From DTKY01 sp037440765 (GTDB lineage Bacteria; Acidobacteriota; Terriglobia; Bryobacterales; Bryobacteraceae), in the NCBI GenBank assembly GCA_037440765.1, contig JBBITL010000019.1, positions 15,530 to 79,529 on the forward strand: a stretch of DNA of 64,000 nt. Direction: 5' to 3'. The notes beneath the pieces are model-generated. The model saw only the letters and a list, made by a program, of their open reading frames with translations. It did not search any database and was not told the origin of the DNA. Shown here piece after piece: positions 44,343 through 52,695 of this stretch. Position 1 is the stretch's first letter. The number at the start of each line of letters is the position of its first letter. The translations under genes and the position numbers were made by a program.

Positions 44343-45854
44343 ATGCAGTTTCTCGCTGCCAGTTTGCTGGAACTCATAACACGGACTTCGACGAACCTCC
44401 CGCCGGACGTGCGCGCGGCGATGGGACACGCCCTCCGGACGGAGACCCCCGGCACGCAGTCGGCCAAGGCTCTTCAGGTCATCTCGAACAACATTGACAT
44501 GGCTTATGAGGACGATGCGCCCATCTGCCAGGACACTGGGATGCCCACCTTCGTCATCCACGCTCCGGCCGGCTTCAATATGCTTCCTCTCAGGGCGGCC
44601 ATCCATGGGGCTGTCGAGGAGGCCACGCGCCTGGGGAAACTTCGTCCGAACTCCGTGGACTCGCTGACGGGCAGGAACAGCGGCAATAACCTCGGCGCGG
44701 AGACTCCCGTCCTGCACTTCGACCAGTGGGACCGGGACGAGATCGAGCTCAAGCTTATTCTCAAGGGCGGCGGCTGCGAGAATATGAACAGCCAGTATTC
44801 GGTGCCCTGTGAACTCACGCGTCTGGGCCGCGCCGACCGCGACCTGGAGGGCGTGCGGAAATGCATCCTGGACGCCGTGTGGCGGGCCCAGGGATACGGG
44901 TGCGCGCCGGGGGCGGTCGGCATATGCATAGGCAGCGACCGCGCGCACGGCTACCACCTCGCCAAGATGCAGTTGTTCCGCGCCCTGGACGACGTGAACC
45001 CGGACCCGGCTTTGGCCGAATTGGAGGCCCGGATCATGGAGGAGGCCAACCGCATTGGCGTGGGCGCCATGGGCTTCGGCGGGAAGTCTTCGCTCATAGG
45101 CTGCAAGATCACTGCGGCTAACCGGCTGCCGGCAAGTTACTTCGTATCGGTGGCCTACGATTGCTGGGCATTCCGGCGTCTGGGCGTTTGTCTGGATCCG
45201 GCATCGGGCGCCATCACGCGCTGGCTGTACCGCGACCCGGAGCTTCCCGTGGAGAGAATGTCGGCCTCGGCGGGTTTCGCGCTGACCGGACGGGAGATAG
45301 TCCTGAACACGCCTTTGACCGAAGCTGCCGTGCGGGCGCTCAAGGTTGGCGACGTGGTGCTGCTGAACGGAGAGGTGTACACCGGGCGTGACGCGGTGCA
45401 TGCGCATCTCATGAAGAACGCCCCTCCGGTGGATCTGCGTGGAACCGTTCTTTTCCACTGCGGCCCTGTGATGCTGAAGCAGGGCGACGGCTGGGTGACC
45501 AAGGCCGCCGGCCCCACCACCAGCGCGCGCGAGGAGCCCTATGAGCACCATGTCATTCGCGCCTGTGGCGTGCGGGGGATCATCGGGAAGGGCGGCATGG
45601 GCGCGCAGACGCTGGCGGCCATGAAGGAGGCGGGCGCCGTCTATTTGCACGCCATTGGAGGGGCGGCTCAGGTGTACGCGCGCGCGATCCGCCAGGTGCT
45701 CGGGGTCCATCTGCTGGAGTTCGGGGTTCCGGAGGCAATGTGGCATCTTCAGGTGAAGGACTTTCTGGCGATCGTCACCATGGACTCTCACGGCAGGAGC
45801 CTGCACGCGGAGCTGGAGGAGCAGACAGGCGAGGCGCTGGCTCTGTTAAGATAG
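44343..45854 (+). CDS. fum: Class I fumarate hydratase (fused alpha and beta)
   Basis: This is an oxygen-sensitive [4Fe-4S] hydratase interconverting fumarate and malate. The 503-residue protein carries both the alpha domain (iron-sulfur Cys62 in PICQDTG; further Cys in GGGCENM and AVGICIGSD) and the beta domain (TAGREIVLNTPL-type segment, GPTTSAREEPYE, GKGGMGAQT). AAGGAGAG precedes the ATG. A same-family L(+)-tartrate dehydratase is the alternative, but succinate dehydrogenase within 5 kb favours fumarase. Confidence 0.92.
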   Translation: MQFLAASLLELITRTSTNLPPDVRAAMGHALRTETPGTQSAKALQVISNNIDMAYEDDAPICQDTGMPTFVIHAPAGFNMLPLRAAIHGAVEEATRLGKLRPNSVDSLTGRNSGNNLGAETPVLHFDQWDRDEIELKLILKGGGCENMNSQYSVPCELTRLGRADRDLEGVRKCILDAVWRAQGYGCAPGAVGICIGSDRAHGYHLAKMQLFRALDDVNPDPALAELEARIMEEANRIGVGAMGFGGKSSLIGCKITAANRLPASYFVSVAYDCWAFRRLGVCLDPASGAITRWLYRDPELPVERMSASAGFALTGREIVLNTPLTEAAVRALKVGDVVLLNGEVYTGRDAVHAHLMKNAPPVDLRGTVLFHCGPVMLKQGDGWVTKAAGPTTSAREEPYEHHVIRACGVRGIIGKGGMGAQTLAAMKEAGAVYLHAIGGAAQVYARAIRQVLGVHLLEFGVPEAMWHLQVKDFLAIVTMDSHGRSLHAELEEQTGEALALLR

Positions 45855-45863
45855 TGGAGCAGT

Positions 45864-45939
45864 GGCCAGGTAGCTCAGCTGGTAGAGCGCAGCCCTGAAA
45901 AGGCTGGCGTCGGCGGTTCGATTCCGTCCCTGGCCACCA
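45864..45939 (+). tRNA. tRNA-Phe (GAA)
   Basis: A 76-base cloverleaf: acceptor GGCCAGG/CCTGGCC, D stem GCTC/GAGC, anticodon stem CAGCC/GGCTG with loop CTGAAAA (anticodon GAA at 45897-45899), T arm GGCGG-TTCGATT-CCGTC, discriminator A and encoded CCA at 45937-45939. It starts nine bases after the fumarase stop. Confidence 0.97.
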
Positions 45940-46157
45940 CTCCTAACCAACCACACTCTGAAATCTCCTGAGGCGGTGTAGTGCTTTCGTGGTCTCCACA
46001 CGCGTTCTCTCCGTCATCTTAACGGCAGAACGCTCTCTCCGTTTCCGGCTGAGGCGGGACAACCCGGGTCAGAAGTTTCGAGGTGTTGCACAGAATCGCG
46101 ACCGTGAGGGAGTGGGCTTGCCTATGGACTTCTGACTCGGGAGACGGCGCAACAAAC
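45940..46157. other. Gene-free stretch after the tRNA, with a repeat half-copy
   Basis: I see no gene here. It contains one arm of the REP-like element (46093-46114) bounded by the inverted repeat TCAGAAGT (46069-46076) and ACTTCTGA (46128-46135). Confidence 0.5.
46093..46114 (+). repeat. REP-like element, half copy
   Basis: The 22 bases match the right arm of the palindrome at 33123-33144 at 19 positions. The left arm is missing. An 8-bp perfect inverted repeat flanks it at 46069-46076 and 46128-46135. Confidence 0.5.
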
Positions 46158-46470
46158 CTATCGGACCGCCATGGTCACACCCGGCTGGCCTGGCCCCTTC
46201 ATGCCACTAAGAAGCCGGAAGAGCCCAGAAGGAAGGTCCAGCAGCAACCGAATGTTGACCTGCATGACCCCCGACACCAGCCCTGGGGCGGCGCCCCCGT
46301 ACAACACCTCGCCTCGCGGCCCTGGGTCCACACCCTCACGGGCAGGCGGGGACGCAGCAACACGGTTCCGATGACTTCTGGGCCCACGCCGGGCGGGTCC
46401 GCCTGGCCGCCGCTCGCGTGGAACATCACCCAGGAACCCTTCGCTGCGGGACTGGCCGGCAGATCCGCGC
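46158..46470 (-). pseudogene. Remnant of a TIGR03437-type C-terminal domain
   Basis: Two minus-strand frames together spell the C-terminal domain found in many secreted Solibacter proteins. In one frame (about 46306-46456) there is WVMFHASGGQADPPGVG and VIGTVLLRPRLPV; in the other (46316 down to the stop at 46158) EVLYGGAAPGLVSGVMQVNI and QPGVTMAVR then TAG. A frameshift near 46310 joins them. No start or upstream domain is recognisable, so this is the frameshifted end of a lost extracellular protein gene. Confidence 0.65.
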
Positions 46471-46685
46471 AGCGCGAGCGGAGGCGGCAGCCACACCTGC
46501 AGCACGCCACGGCGGGAAAGACGCTAAGTCATTTCACGCGGAGCGTTCAGCAACGGCTCGAGCGGCATTGTGGGCCTCCGGCGCCGGCTGATGTTCCGCG
46601 GGAAGCCCACCAGCAGGATCTCGCCGCCCTCACGTTATTGCCGCCGGGTTTCCCATTCCGGATTCCCGGGAAGACCGAGTATGCA
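46471..46685. other. Gene-free stretch
   Basis: I see no convincing gene. The minus strand has short open stretches that may be older parts of the same decayed gene but carry no recognisable motif. Confidence 0.4.
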
Positions 46686-47936
46686 TCAACTCCCTGGGCC
46701 GGCCGTCGTGAGGTCGTCCACGCGGCGCAGCGAGGGGAACAGCCGCGCCCAGAGCAGGACCACCAGCATGGTCCCCACGCCTCCAATGATCACGGCGGGC
46801 ACGGTCCCAAACCACTGGGCCGTGACGCCCGATTCGAACTGACCGACTTCGTTGGATGCCCCGATGAACAGACTGTTGACCGCGCTGACCCGGCCGCGCA
46901 TGTGGTCAGGGGTGACGACCTGCACCAGCGTTTGCCGCACAATGACGCTGACCATGTCCAGCGCGCCGGTGAGGAACAGCGCGACCAGCGACAGCCACAG
47001 ACTGCGTGAAAGTCCGAATACCACGATGAAAACGCCGAATCCGAAGACGCACGCAAGCATCTTGACGCCGGCGCGCCGGCGCAACGGGTAGTGGGCCACG
47101 ACCAGAGCCATGACGACCGCACCCGCTCCCGGCGCGCAGCGCAACAGCCCTAACCCCGACGCGCCGATCTTCAACACGTCCCGCGCGTACACCGGCAAGA
47201 GCGCCACCGCTCCCCCCAGCAACACGGCGAACAGGTCGAGCGAGGTCGCCCCCAGCACCAGCTTGTTGCGACGAATGTAGCGCAGGCCGTCCAGCACCAT
47301 GGCCAGCGACGCGCCCGCCGGAGGCCGTTCGATCCTCGGCACCCGTAGGCGGGACAACGAAAGGAAACCCGCCAGAAACGCCGCTGCTGAGGAGAGGTAG
47401 ACCGGTACCGGGCTCCCCGCCGCCGCATGAATCGCCCCGCCCACGACAGGCCCCACCAGCATGCCCGTCTGTATCAGGGAAGCGTTCCAGGTTACGGCGT
47501 TCTGGAAGTGCGGGCCCGGCACCAGCAGCGGCAACAGCGATTGTCCGGCCGGGCCATTGAACGCCCGCACCGCACCCGTCAGCAAGAGGACCGCATAGAT
47601 GGGATTCACCGAGCGCAACCCGCTGACGGTCAGCCAGACCAGCCCCAGCGAGCACAGGGAGAACATCAGGGAGCACAGCAGCACGATCCGCTCCCTGGGG
47701 AAGTGATCCGCCGCGTGCCCGGAGACCAGAAACAGCAGGATGGCGGGCAGGAACTGGGCCAGGCCCACCAGACCGAGGTCCAGCGGCCGCCGGGTCAGCC
47801 CGTAGACCTGCCAGGCCACCGCCAGCGCCTGCATTTCCAGCGCCAGGATGACCAGGAACCGCGCCGCCATGAAGAAACGGAAGTTGGCGTGGCCGAAGGC
47901 CGCTCCCGCCGGAAGCGCCGGTGATTTCGCCTGCAT
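46686..47936 (-). CDS. MFS exporter (EntS/MFS_3-like)
   Basis: A 416-residue 12-helix transporter of the major facilitator superfamily, closest in pattern to the EntS-like MFS_3 group. The segments GHAADHFPRERIVLL (loop 2-3 motif A region), AFNGPAGQSLLPLLV and MRGRVSAVNSLFIGASNEVGQFESG are characteristic. It probably exports a siderophore, drug or metabolite; no biosynthetic cluster is adjacent. I prefer the ATG at 47936 because CATATT lies just upstream; a GTG at 47960 is possible. It is divergent from the DinB gene across 50 bases. Confidence 0.85.
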   Translation of the reverse strand: MQAKSPALPAGAAFGHANFRFFMAARFLVILALEMQALAVAWQVYGLTRRPLDLGLVGLAQFLPAILLFLVSGHAADHFPRERIVLLCSLMFSLCSLGLVWLTVSGLRSVNPIYAVLLLTGAVRAFNGPAGQSLLPLLVPGPHFQNAVTWNASLIQTGMLVGPVVGGAIHAAAGSPVPVYLSSAAAFLAGFLSLSRLRVPRIERPPAGASLAMVLDGLRYIRRNKLVLGATSLDLFAVLLGGAVALLPVYARDVLKIGASGLGLLRCAPGAGAVVMALVVAHYPLRRRAGVKMLACVFGFGVFIVVFGLSRSLWLSLVALFLTGALDMVSVIVRQTLVQVVTPDHMRGRVSAVNSLFIGASNEVGQFESGVTAQWFGTVPAVIIGGVGTMLVVLLWARLFPSLRRVDDLTTAGPGS

Positions 47937-47973
47937 GCCGCGAATATGCCAGTCTCTCACAGGCGGGCGGGTC

Positions 47974-47979
47974 TACAAT
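47974..47979 (+). promoter_or_regulatory. -10 box of the DinB-family gene
   Basis: TACAAT lies seven bases before the ATG at 47987, with no Shine-Dalgarno. Confidence 0.5.
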
Positions 47980-47986
47980 GGCTGCC

Positions 47987-48508
47987 ATGGATTCCGCTAC
48001 CGGCCGTATCTTCCTGGATTACTCGGCGCGCAAGCTCGAACAGCTCTCGGGACGCATTGTCACCTGTCTCGGAAGACTCAACCAGGATCAAGTCTGGAGG
48101 CGCGGCGCGGAAACGGAAAACGCCGTCGCGAACATAGTGCTTCATCTGTGCGGCAACCTGCGGCAGTGGATCGGTTTCGGCGTTGACGGCCGTCCGGACG
48201 TCCGGGAGCGTGACCGGGAGTTCGCCGCCCGGAAAGGCGCCGGACCGGCCGCCCTTGCCGCCCTGCTGGAGGACGGGGCGGCGGACTCGTGCCTGGTGCT
48301 GCGGCGTTTGCCGGAAGGCCGCCTCCTGGAGAACGTCACCGTGCAGGGCTATACCGTGACGGTCCTGGAGGCTGTCTACCACGTCGTGGAGCACTTTTCC
48401 TATCATGCCGGCCAGGTCGTCTTCGCCACCAAAAACATGACAGGCGAAGATCCAGGCTTCTACCGCCACCTCAGCCAGCCGGGACGCCACCATGAACGAA
48501 CACCGTAG
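47987..48508 (+). CDS. DinB-family (YfiT-like) metal-binding protein
   Basis: A 173-residue four-helix-bundle protein with the three-His metal site of the DinB/YfiT family: one His in IVLHLCGNLRQW and two in VVEHFSYHAGQV. Members act as thiol transferases or metal-dependent hydrolases (bacillithiol or mycothiol linked in Firmicutes and Actinobacteria); the thiol used here is unknown. The ATG at 47987 is chosen over an in-frame upstream start because of TACAAT seven bases before it. Confidence 0.85.
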   Translation: MDSATGRIFLDYSARKLEQLSGRIVTCLGRLNQDQVWRRGAETENAVANIVLHLCGNLRQWIGFGVDGRPDVRERDREFAARKGAGPAALAALLEDGAADSCLVLRRLPEGRLLENVTVQGYTVTVLEAVYHVVEHFSYHAGQVVFATKNMTGEDPGFYRHLSQPGRHHERTP

Positions 48509-48546
48509 CGTTGCTTCGGATAGAATGACTGGTCGCGGGAGCAGAC

Positions 48547-50325
48547 ATGCAGCAAGTCACTCATGATGTTCTCATCTTCGGCACGGGCCTGGCCGGACTG
48601 CGCGCCGCGGTCGAGATCTGCATCCGGAGCAAGGGCGCGGCCGACATTGGCATAGTCTCCAAAGTCCAGATGATGCGCTCCCACTCGGTATGCGCCGAGG
48701 GGGGCACCGGCGCGGTGATGCGGCCCGAGGAGGGAGACAGCTTCGAGCTGCACGCCTGGGACACCGTAAAAGGGTCCGATTTTCTGGCGGATCAGGACAC
48801 GGTGGAACGGTTCGTCCATGCCTCGCCGGACGAGATCCGGCTGCTCGAGCACTGGGGCGTCCCCTGGAGCCGCCGCGAGGACGGCCGCATCATGCAGCGC
48901 CCCTTCGGAGGCCACTCATTCCCGCGGGCCTGCATGGCGGCCGACAAGACGGGCTTCTTCGAGATGCAGGCCCTCTACGACAACCTGCTCAGGCACAGAA
49001 ACTTCAAGCGGTATGACGAGGGCTTCGTCACCTCGATTCTGCTGGAGGACGGCCGCTTCGCCGGGCTGACGCTGTACGATGCGCCCACCGGCGAGTTCTG
49101 CGCTCTGCGGGCCAGGGCGCTTCTGATAGCCTCGGGGGGGCTCGGGAACCTGTACGGGTTCACCACCTACTCTCAGACGGTGACCGGAGACGGCCAGGCC
49201 ATGGCTTACCGCGCCGGCCTGGCTCTGGAGGACATCGAGTTCGTGCAGTTTCACCCGACCGGACTGGTGCCCTCTGGCATCCTGATGACTGAGGGCTGCC
49301 GGGGCGAGGGCGGCTACCTTCGCAACAACAAGGGCGAGCGCTTCATGGAGAAGTACGCGCCCAAGATGATGGAGCTTGCGCCCCGGGACATCATTTCCCG
49401 GGCCGAGATGACCGAGATCGCCGAGGGACGCGGCTTCCCCGGCGCCGAGGGATTCGACTACCTCCAGCTCGACCTTACGCATCTCGGATCCGAGCGCATC
49501 AACAAGCGTCTTCCCTTGATCCGAGAGGTTTGTATCAAGTTCCTGGGGCTGGACCCGATCACCGAACCGATTCCCATCCGGCCCGTGGCGCACTACTCGA
49601 TGGGCGGAATCCGCATTAACGTAAAAACAGAAACGCCAATNNNNNNNNNNGCGCACTACTCGATGGGCGGGATCGAGGCCGACATCGACGGCCGCACCAA
49701 AGTGGAGAACATCTGGGCCGCGGGAGAAGTCGCCTGCCACTCCATGCACGGCGCCAACCGGTTGGGCTGCAACTCCACGGCGGAGTGCCTGGTGTGGGGA
49801 GGCATCACCGGGCGCGGGATTGCCGGGTATCTCGGCGGCGGGGCCCGGCTAAGTCCCATGCCCGAGGCCAAGGCGCAGGACGAGGAGAAGCGCATCTTCC
49901 AGGGCCTCCTGCAACAGAGCGGCAAGGAGAAGCCCGCACAAATCCGCCGCGAGCTCAGGGCGCTCATGGACGAGCACGCCGGCGTATACCGGGACGGCAA
50001 GTCCATGCGCGAGGGGCTCGGCAAGCTCGCCGGTCTCCAGGAGCGCTTCCGCCGCATCTCGGTCGAGGACAAGAGCCGTATCTACAACTCGAACCTGATC
50101 CAGACGCTGGAGACCGCCAATATGCTGGAGCTGGCCGAGGTGCTTCTGTTGTCGGGAGTAGCCAGGGAGGAATCGCGCGGAGGCCATGCCCGCACGGATT
50201 TCACGGTACGCGACGATGAACGTTTCCTGGCCCACTCGATGGCTCACAATACGGGCGGCAGTCCCCGGCTGGAGTACAAGCCAGTGACCATCACGGCCTG
50301 GAAGCCGGTGGAACGCAAGTACTGA
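48547..50325 (+). CDS. sdhA: Succinate dehydrogenase/fumarate reductase flavoprotein subunit (contains a 10-N gap)
   Basis: The FAD subunit of complex II or fumarate reductase. The 592-residue reading has the dinucleotide motif IFGTGLAGLRAAVE, the FAD-linking region RSHSVCAEGG, the substrate-site segment HSMHGANRLGCNSTAE and a C-terminal domain. An N run at 49641-49650 sits between two copies of AHYSMGGI, so about 20 residues around it are artefactual. Excluding these, length is normal. It leads sdhA-sdhC-sdhD-sdhB, with GGGAG before the ATG and TAGAAT at 48521. Confidence 0.93.
   Translation: MQQVTHDVLIFGTGLAGLRAAVEICIRSKGAADIGIVSKVQMMRSHSVCAEGGTGAVMRPEEGDSFELHAWDTVKGSDFLADQDTVERFVHASPDEIRLLEHWGVPWSRREDGRIMQRPFGGHSFPRACMAADKTGFFEMQALYDNLLRHRNFKRYDEGFVTSILLEDGRFAGLTLYDAPTGEFCALRARALLIASGGLGNLYGFTTYSQTVTGDGQAMAYRAGLALEDIEFVQFHPTGLVPSGILMTEGCRGEGGYLRNNKGERFMEKYAPKMMELAPRDIISRAEMTEIAEGRGFPGAEGFDYLQLDLTHLGSERINKRLPLIREVCIKFLGLDPITEPIPIRPVAHYSMGGIRINVKTETPXXXXAHYSMGGIEADIDGRTKVENIWAAGEVACHSMHGANRLGCNSTAECLVWGGITGRGIAGYLGGGARLSPMPEAKAQDEEKRIFQGLLQQSGKEKPAQIRRELRALMDEHAGVYRDGKSMREGLGKLAGLQERFRRISVEDKSRIYNSNLIQTLETANMLELAEVLLLSGVAREESRGGHARTDFTVRDDERFLAHSMAHNTGGSPRLEYKPVTITAWKPVERKY
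49588..49674. other. Assembly gap with duplicated flanks inside sdhA
   Basis: A 24-base stretch beginning GCGCACTACTCGATGGGCGG at 49588 recurs after the Ns at 49651 with one mismatch. Between them lie AT-richer bases (49612-49640) unlike the surroundings. Overlapping the copies restores a normal SdhA sequence, so the gap is a scaffolding artefact rather than missing sequence. Confidence 0.8.
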
Positions 50326-50343
50326 GGGAGAAAGGAGGCCGGC

Positions 50344-50781
50344 ATGGCCGAGATGCGGAGGCACGACAACCGGCTCGGTATCTGGGGCTGGCTGGGAGGC
50401 GGCCGGTGGGGCGTGGAGCGTTATGCCTACATCCTGCACCGGCTCACCGGGCTTGGCATTCTGTTTTACTTCTTGCTTCACATCCTGGTTACTAACATGC
50501 GCGCCAGAGGGGTGTACCTGTGGGTGGAAGGCGCGCTCCTGGATAAGCCGGTCTTCAAGGCCGGGGAGTTCCTGGTCTTCGCGGCGTTCGCCTACCACGC
50601 CCTGAACGGAATGCGGCTGATCCTGGTGGAGATGGGCGTTGCGGCCGGCAAGCCCATCGAGCCGGTCTATCCGTACCGGACCTCGCTTAACGTTCAGCGG
50701 CCGCTTCTGATCGTGGTGATGATCCTCACCGCGGTGGTGGTGGCGGCCGGCGGGTACGAGTATCTGGCGCTGTCACACTAG
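50344..50781 (+). CDS. sdhC: Succinate dehydrogenase cytochrome b556-type membrane subunit
   Basis: A 145-residue protein with three membrane helices. The first contains the SdhC signature YAYILHRLTGLGILFYFLLH, with His ligands for haem b, and FAAFAYHALNGMRLI provides another His. It anchors the complex and binds quinone. A strong GAGAAAGGAGG precedes the ATG. It starts 18 bases after sdhA. Confidence 0.9.
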   Translation: MAEMRRHDNRLGIWGWLGGGRWGVERYAYILHRLTGLGILFYFLLHILVTNMRARGVYLWVEGALLDKPVFKAGEFLVFAAFAYHALNGMRLILVEMGVAAGKPIEPVYPYRTSLNVQRPLLIVVMILTAVVVAAGGYEYLALSH

Positions 50782-50789
50782 GAGGAAAG

Positions 50790-51170
50790 ATGCGCGAAAC
50801 GAGATACTGGACCTGGCACATGGCGGCAGGAGCGGCGCTCTTCTTCCTGCTCGGTCTTCATATGCTTATCATGCATACGGGCGGCCTCACCGGCTGGTTC
50901 TCCCCGCACGAGAGCGCGCCGGTCTCCAGGGAGAACAGTCTGGCGCGCGACGGAATGCTTTTTTTCACCGTCACTTACATCCTGATGCTCGGAGTGGCGC
51001 TCTATCACGGCCTGTACGGCCTTCGGACGATCCTGTTCGAGCTGACGCTGAAACCCGCCGCCGAAAAGGCCATCAGCGTTATTCTGCTGGTTGCCGGACT
51101 GGTGCTGTTCGTGCTTGGCACGTACGCGGCGATTGGCGCACGGGCCCTCGCACTCTCGGGGAGGGGCTGA
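50790..51170 (+). CDS. sdhD: Succinate dehydrogenase membrane anchor subunit
   Basis: A 126-residue three-helix protein beginning WTWHMAAGAALFFLLGLHMLIMH, with His residues placed like haem ligands, then YILMLGVALYHGLYGLRTIL. Together with the preceding gene it forms the two-subunit anchor. It starts eight bases after sdhC with AGGAGG-type ribosome-binding site and ends two bases before sdhB. Confidence 0.85.
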   Translation: MRETRYWTWHMAAGAALFFLLGLHMLIMHTGGLTGWFSPHESAPVSRENSLARDGMLFFTVTYILMLGVALYHGLYGLRTILFELTLKPAAEKAISVILLVAGLVLFVLGTYAAIGARALALSGRG

Positions 51171-51172
51171 CA

Positions 51173-51982
51173 ATGCGGGTCAGCTTCCACGTTACACGGC
51201 ACAATCCCGGGCGGGACCCAGCCCCATACGTTCAGACGTTCGCGGTGCCCGTCCGTGAGGGCATGACGGTTCTGGAGGGTCTGCACTACATCAAGGAGAA
51301 CCTGGACGCCTCTCTGGTGTGGCGCTACTCGTGCCGGATGGGGATCTGCGGCTCCTGCGGCATGCTCCTGAACGGCAGCCCGACGCTCGCCTGCAACACT
51401 CAAATCCTGCACATCACCACCAGGGATCTGACCGTCGGCCCGCTGCCGAACTTCGAGATTATCCGGGACCTGGTCCCGGACCTGGCGCCGATGTTCGACA
51501 AGCACATCTCACTTGACCCGTTCGTCGTTCGCAAAGACCAGGCGGAGATCGACGATCCGGCCGGGGAGTTCTAACAGACGCCGCGCCAGCTTGAGGAGTA
51601 CCTTCAGTTCGCCTATTGCATCAAGTGCGGCTGCTGCATGGCGGCCTGTCCGACCCTGGCCACCGACGCCCGCTACCTGGGCCCCATGCCTCTGGCCGCG
51701 GCGCAGCGCTACAACGCGGACACCCGCGACGGCGGCCGCCGCGCGCGCAGCGAGCGGACAGGCTCGTCTCACGGCGCGTTCCGCTGCCACTACGCCGGCG
51801 AGTGCTCGCGCGTATGCCCCAAGGGGGTGGACCCGGCCAAGGCCATACAGCACCTGAAGCGCGGTCTGGTTCTGGACTACCTGCGCCTGGCGCGCAAGCG
51901 TCAGCCCTGCAACAAGCTGCACGGAGCGGGCCAGGGGCCGCCGCTCACCGGCATCGCCGCGGCCCCGCCCAGGACGGCATGA
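51173..51982 (+). CDS. sdhB: Succinate dehydrogenase/fumarate reductase iron-sulfur subunit, interrupted by in-frame TAA
   Basis: The whole subunit would be about 269 residues. The first part has the plant-type [2Fe-2S] cluster (YSCRMGICGSCG and later Cys), and the second part the [4Fe-4S]/[3Fe-4S] motifs CIKCGCCMAACP and CSRVCPKGVDP. Both parts are in the same frame, separated only by TAA at 51572-51574 (after PAGEF, before QTPRQLEEYLQF), where a Tyr or Gln codon would be natural. A sequencing or consensus error or a point nonsense mutation fits best; the second part has no plausible own start before its first cluster. Confidence 0.8.
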
Positions 51983-51994
51983 ACCCGGCTGTTG

Positions 51995-52087
51995 TACAAT
52001 AAGGAGTTGCGGCTCCTGGTGTGAACCCTGAGAGGGATTTGTCTCCGCAGGCGGCTTCCCAAGCAGAATAAGCAGGCGAGGATTGTC
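51995..52087 (+). promoter_or_regulatory. Promoter and structured leader of rplU-rpmA-obgE
   Basis: TACAAT at 51995-52000 is a probable -10, giving a leader of about 80 bases. It begins with a hairpin AGGAG-TTGCGG-CTCCT (52002-52017), and GGCGAGGA lies before the ATG at 52088. Ribosomal protein L21 leaders often carry regulatory structure; whether this one binds L21 is unknown. Confidence 0.45.
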
Positions 52088-52399
52088 ATGTACGCGGTAA
52101 TCGAAACGGGCGGTAAGCAGTACCGGGTCGCACCCGGCGACGTGTTACGCGTTGAGAGACTGACGGGCGACGTCGGCTCCGAAGTGGAGTTTGACAGGGT
52201 GCTGGCGGTGTTCGAGGACGGCGGCCAGGCTCTTGCAGGCGAGCAAGCCACGCGGGCCCGCGTCAAGGCCGTCATAACGGGGCACGACCGGAGCGCAAAG
52301 GTACTGGCCTTCAAGTTCAAGCGCAAGAAGCAGGTCAAGCGGACCATCGGCCACCGGCAGCATTACACCAGCATCAAGGTGAGCGAGATTCTGGCCTAG
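52088..52399 (+). CDS. rplU: 50S ribosomal protein L21
   Basis: A 103-residue large-subunit protein. It has the L21 N-terminus YAVIETGGKQYRVAPGD and the conserved C-terminal KRKKQVKRTIGHRQHYTSIKV, which binds 23S rRNA. Length is standard. It is followed nine bases later by rpmA, the universal bacterial arrangement. Confidence 0.98.
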   Translation: MYAVIETGGKQYRVAPGDVLRVERLTGDVGSEVEFDRVLAVFEDGGQALAGEQATRARVKAVITGHDRSAKVLAFKFKRKKQVKRTIGHRQHYTSIKVSEILA

Positions 52400-52408
52400 G
52401 AGAGCGAT

Positions 52409-52666
52409 ATGGCGCACAAGAAAGGTTTGGGCAGTTCCCGCAACGGCCGCGATTCGGCGGCGCAGCGCCTCGGCGTTAAAGCTTTCGGGGGCCAGGCGGT
52501 CAGCGGCGGGTCCATACTGGTGAGACAGCGGGGAACACGCTTCAAGCCCGGCGAGAATGTCGGCGTCGGCAAGGACGACACGCTCTTCGCCAAGGTCACC
52601 GGCATAGTGGCATTCCGCGACCGCGGCCGCATGGGCAAGTTCGTCAGCGTCCTTCCGTCAGAGTAG
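52409..52666 (+). CDS. rpmA: 50S ribosomal protein L27
   Basis: An 85-residue protein starting MAHKKGLGSSRNGRDS and containing the conserved SGGSILVRQRGTRFKPGENV. The N-terminus reaches the peptidyl-transferase centre. No Firmicutes-type cleavable leader is present. GGAG precedes the ATG. Confidence 0.98.
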   Translation: MAHKKGLGSSRNGRDSAAQRLGVKAFGGQAVSGGSILVRQRGTRFKPGENVGVGKDDTLFAKVTGIVAFRDRGRMGKFVSVLPSE

Positions 52667-52695
52667 ACACGCGTTTTCGCCTGTCCGGCGCATTC

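Noticed and set aside
51572..51574. sdhB stop considered as a recoded codon
   Set aside because: The codon is TAA, not TGA (selenocysteine) or TAG (pyrrolysine), and there is no hairpin of interest after it; error or nonsense mutation is simpler.
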